A stretch of 64,000 nucleotides of DNA from assembly GCA_017510335.1 (NCBI GenBank), contig JAFWNM010000007.1, forward strand, positions 62,001 through 126,000, given 5' to 3'. The translations under genes and the position numbers were made by a program. A model generated the notes under the pieces. The model saw only the letters and a program-made list of their open reading frames with translations. It ran no database searches and was not told the DNA's origin. How positions within the stretch are numbered: the first letter of the stretch is position 1; each line of letters opens with the position of its first letter. This DNA comes from Paracoccaceae bacterium. Lineage in GTDB: Bacteria > Pseudomonadota > Alphaproteobacteria > Rhodobacterales > Rhodobacteraceae. Below are positions 61,900 through 64,000 of the stretch, piece after piece.

Positions 61900-62604
61900 A
61901 TGGCCACGCGTGGTCTGGAAGTAACGCGGTCGATCCGGGAGGGTATTGCCAGCGGTGATTACAGCCCCGGCAGCCGCATGAATGAAAGCGAGCTGGCCGC
62001 GCGGTTGGGGGTTTCCCGAACCCCTGTGCGTGGGGCGCTGTCTGTGCTGGCGGTCGAAGGGTTGCTGGAATACACCCCCAATAGCGGCTATCGGGTCCGC
62101 AGCTTCGGTTCCAGCGACATTCAGAATGTCTACGCTGTGCGCGCCAATCTTGAAGGACTGGTCGCGCGTCAGGCGGCGGTGAACGGCCTGTCCGATCATG
62201 CACGCGGCACCGCGCACCGTATTGTCGACGAAACCGCAGCGCTTGTGCGCATGCAATCCTGGGGCGACACTGTGCGCGCATCCTGGGAAAAACTGAACCA
62301 TGAATTTCATGAAGTGCTGCGTGATGCGGCGCAGAACGAATATCTGGTGCAGATGATCCGCCGCACCGATGAAATACCCTTTTTCGGTCTGATCCGCTTT
62401 CAATGGTATGATGCGGAATATATGCGCAGCGCGCATGAAGAACATATCGAAATTCTGGATGCCATCATCAACCGTCAGGCAGGCCGCGCGGAAGCTCTTG
62501 AAACCGAGCATGTCTACCGTTCCGGTCGCCGCCTTGCGCGCCAGTGGCAATTGATCGAGGATCGCAAGAAACCCTCATCCGATGCAAGCGCCGTGGGTAT
62601 GTGA
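61900..62604 (+). CDS. GntR-family (FCD-type) transcriptional regulator
   Basis: 234 residues from ATG 61900. Residues 1-65 form the winged helix (RSIREGIASGDYSPGSRMNE, then LAARLGVSRTPVRGALSVLA). The rest is an all-helical FCD ligand domain with metal-type His residues (LNHEFHEVLRDAAQ, HEEHIEILDAI). ATAGGA lies 9 nt before ATG 61900; starts at 61849 or 61810 are possible. It closes the importer-amidase operon and is the only regulator in the island, so it is the best candidate to bind the shared ATTG-N4-CAA boxes, which look like FCD operators. Confidence 0.88.
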   Translation: MATRGLEVTRSIREGIASGDYSPGSRMNESELAARLGVSRTPVRGALSVLAVEGLLEYTPNSGYRVRSFGSSDIQNVYAVRANLEGLVARQAAVNGLSDHARGTAHRIVDETAALVRMQSWGDTVRASWEKLNHEFHEVLRDAAQNEYLVQMIRRTDEIPFFGLIRFQWYDAEYMRSAHEEHIEILDAIINRQAGRAEALETEHVYRSGRRLARQWQLIEDRKKPSSDASAVGM

Positions 62605-62795
62605 AATACCGGCCGCACTGCATTGGCTTTGCGAATGCGCAGTATCATCAGCCTGGGCAGGGGGGCGGAACCCATAGCGGCCGCGTTGCGGTATGTATCG
62701 GCACCCCCCTGTGTGACTGATGGGAACATACGGCACAACCAGCGCAGCCTGTGGCGGCGCGTCATCACGCAGTCACACTAGCCGGGATACCCAGC

Positions 62796-63698
62796 ATGGA
62801 GCTTTGGATCACCCTGTCGATCGCCGCCGCCGCGTTTCAGACCCTTCGCTTCATGCTGCAAAAACACCTGAGCATGGGGGCGCTTAGCGCCGGGGGCGCA
62901 ACGCTTGCGCGTTTTTTCTATTCCGCGCCTTTTATCGTTGTGCTTGCGTTCGGGTATCTGATTGTCAGCGGGGCAGGGGTGCCGGGTCATGCGCCGGTGT
63001 TCTGGAGTTATGCCGTGATCGGGGGGCTTGCGCAGATACTGGCGACATGGTGCGTTGTTGCCCTGTTTGCGGCGCGGAACTTCGCGGTCGGGATCACCTT
63101 CAAGAAAACCGAAGTGGTCCAGACGGCGATTGTGGGGTTTGTCATTCTGGGGGACCGCATAACCCTGCTTGGAACAGGTGCCATCGTGCTGGGGTTTGTG
63201 GGGGTGCTGCTGCTGTCAGACACGCCCGGTCTGAACCGGGTATGGTGGCGGCGGCTTGGCAGTCGGGCAACACTTCTGGGGCTGGCGTCCGGCGCTTTCT
63301 TTGCCATCTCGGCCATCGGGTATCGTGGGGCAACACTGGAAATCGCCAGCGCCGATCCGGTGTTGCGCGCGGCGCTTGCGTTGTGCGTGGTTACCCTGTT
63401 GCAGGCGGTCGGCCTGTCCTTCTGGCTTATGTGGCGCGAACCCGGTCAGGTTGGGCGGGTTATTGCGGCACGGCGCACTGCGGTGTGGATGGGCTTGACG
63501 GGAATGGCCGGTAGCCTGTGCTGGTTCACTGCCTTCACATTGCAAAATGCCGCACTGGTTTTCGCGGTTGGTCAGGTCGAGGTGATTTTTTCCCTTTTCG
63601 CCGCAGTGCTGTTTTTCGGCGAAAGGATCACATTGCGCGAAGGCATCGGGATCGCGCTGATTACCCTGTCTGTGGTCGCGGTCGTGGCATTTCGTTAA
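62796..63698 (+). CDS. EamA/DMT-family permease (copy 3)
   Basis: 300 residues with ten helices. AAFQTLRFMLQKHLSMGALS, followed by GITFKKTEVVQTAIVGFVIL, is an EamA repeat, and the second ends FSLFAAVLFFGERITLREGI. It is separated from the GntR gene by 191 bp with no structure recognised, so it may have its own promoter. ATG 62796 is preferred to 62751, which has little membrane character. Substrate unknown. Confidence 0.87.
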   Translation: MELWITLSIAAAAFQTLRFMLQKHLSMGALSAGGATLARFFYSAPFIVVLAFGYLIVSGAGVPGHAPVFWSYAVIGGLAQILATWCVVALFAARNFAVGITFKKTEVVQTAIVGFVILGDRITLLGTGAIVLGFVGVLLLSDTPGLNRVWWRRLGSRATLLGLASGAFFAISAIGYRGATLEIASADPVLRAALALCVVTLLQAVGLSFWLMWREPGQVGRVIAARRTAVWMGLTGMAGSLCWFTAFTLQNAALVFAVGQVEVIFSLFAAVLFFGERITLREGIGIALITLSVVAVVAFR

Positions 63699-63793
63699 GC
63701 GTTTGTGGCGCTCCAACGAAATGCCAGAATGCGACGGGGCATGTTGCTCAAATGCGGGAACCGGTTTTAAGCTTTTTGGATATGCGACATGCG

Positions 63794-64000
63794 CTAGGAT
63801 TGAAAGACATAGCTGCCGGGCGCGGCCATTAAGGGCGCATAGCCTTTCTCTTGGGTGCCGATGGCTGGCGCGGGCACCATAGCGCCCCCATTAGCCCGAA
63901 GCCACGCGACCCAGTCCGGCCACCATGACCCGGGCTTTGGTGCATGTCGGGCCAGCCAGGCGTCCGGGCCGATATACAAGGCCCCTTCGGGCCGGTGCGA
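63794..64000 (-). CDS. phaC: Poly(3-hydroxyalkanoate) synthase, C-terminal end (cut by window edge)
   Basis: The frame is open from the right edge to a stop at 63794. The visible 68 residues include EGALYIGPDAWLARHAPKPG, then SWWPDWVAWLRANGG and a PAPAIG-x(12)-APGSYVF end, the characteristic C-terminus of class I PhaC (GSWW-x-DW). The catalytic Cys and His lie outside the window. PhaC polymerises 3-hydroxyacyl-CoA into storage granules, typical of Rhodobacterales. Confidence 0.85.
   Translation of the reverse strand, partial: SHRPEGALYIGPDAWLARHAPKPGSWWPDWVAWLRANGGAMVPAPAIGTQEKGYAPLMAAPGSYVFQS

Noticed and set aside
62605-62795. GGAAC at 62667 as another EcfG-type promoter
   Set aside because: The next CGTT is only 12 bases away, outside the known 16-17 bp spacing.

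Overview
The window comes from a high-GC alphaproteobacterium, most likely Rhodobacterales (Rhodobacteraceae). The reasons are family content and style: amino-acid ABC, TRAP and TctBAC transport, a poly(3-hydroxyalkanoate) synthase end, an EcfG-like sigma factor, many ATGA and TGATG start-stop overlaps, and few spacers. Ectoine hydroxylase points to a salt-exposed lifestyle. No rRNA, tRNA, CRISPR array, phage gene or transposase was seen.

1-9.1 kb: a divergent amino-acid utilisation locus. An ABC importer and a saccharopine-dehydrogenase-like enzyme run leftward. A three-subunit FAD/2Fe-2S dehydrogenase, an aldehyde dehydrogenase, a DapB-like and a DapA protein run rightward.

9.4-22.1 kb: a stress block with two ExoD-like proteins, MgtC-like protein, ECF sigma factor, a quinone-reductase/UbiA fusion, PRC-barrel protein, SodC, a stress-type SDR, small basic and acidic proteins, ectoine hydroxylase and a sodium:solute symporter. 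Ten sites of the form GGAAC-N16/17-(C/T/G/A)GTT lie upstream of these genes, three of them perfect, so the block looks like one general-stress regulon.

22.2-34.1 kb: a catabolic cluster with TRAP transporter, aldehyde dehydrogenase, LysR regulator, SDR, a CYP199-like P450 fused to its own reductase, a sulfatase/phosphonate-monoesterase and a SulP anion transporter. It is suited to a sulfated or O-alkylated, probably aromatic, substrate.

34.1-42.1 kb: a gene graveyard. Truncated, frameshifted and fused pieces of carboxymuconolactone decarboxylase, thiolase, acyl-CoA dehydrogenase, CoA ligase, 3-hydroxyacyl-CoA dehydrogenase, tctBAC, an AbrB permease and an enoyl-CoA hydratase lie side by side. 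A perfect 25-bp inverted repeat sits at one breakpoint. A thioesterase and a D-2-hydroxyacid dehydrogenase still look intact.

42.2-62.6 kb: an amide-hydrolysis island, the most striking part. Four amidase-signature enzymes each sit beside a small AtzG/GatC-like protein (two small-first on the plus strand, two on the minus strand). With them are a FmdA-type formamidase, an isochorismatase-type hydrolase, an asparaginase-family enzyme with altered substrate residues, a complete peptide-type ABC importer, EamA and AbrB permeases and a GntR regulator. A shared box, ATTG(T/C)AT(C/A)CAA(T/A), lies upstream of three of the four pairs' promoters or the transporter, suggesting one regulon.

62.8-64.0 kb: a further EamA permease and the C-terminal end of a leftward PHA synthase cut by the window edge.
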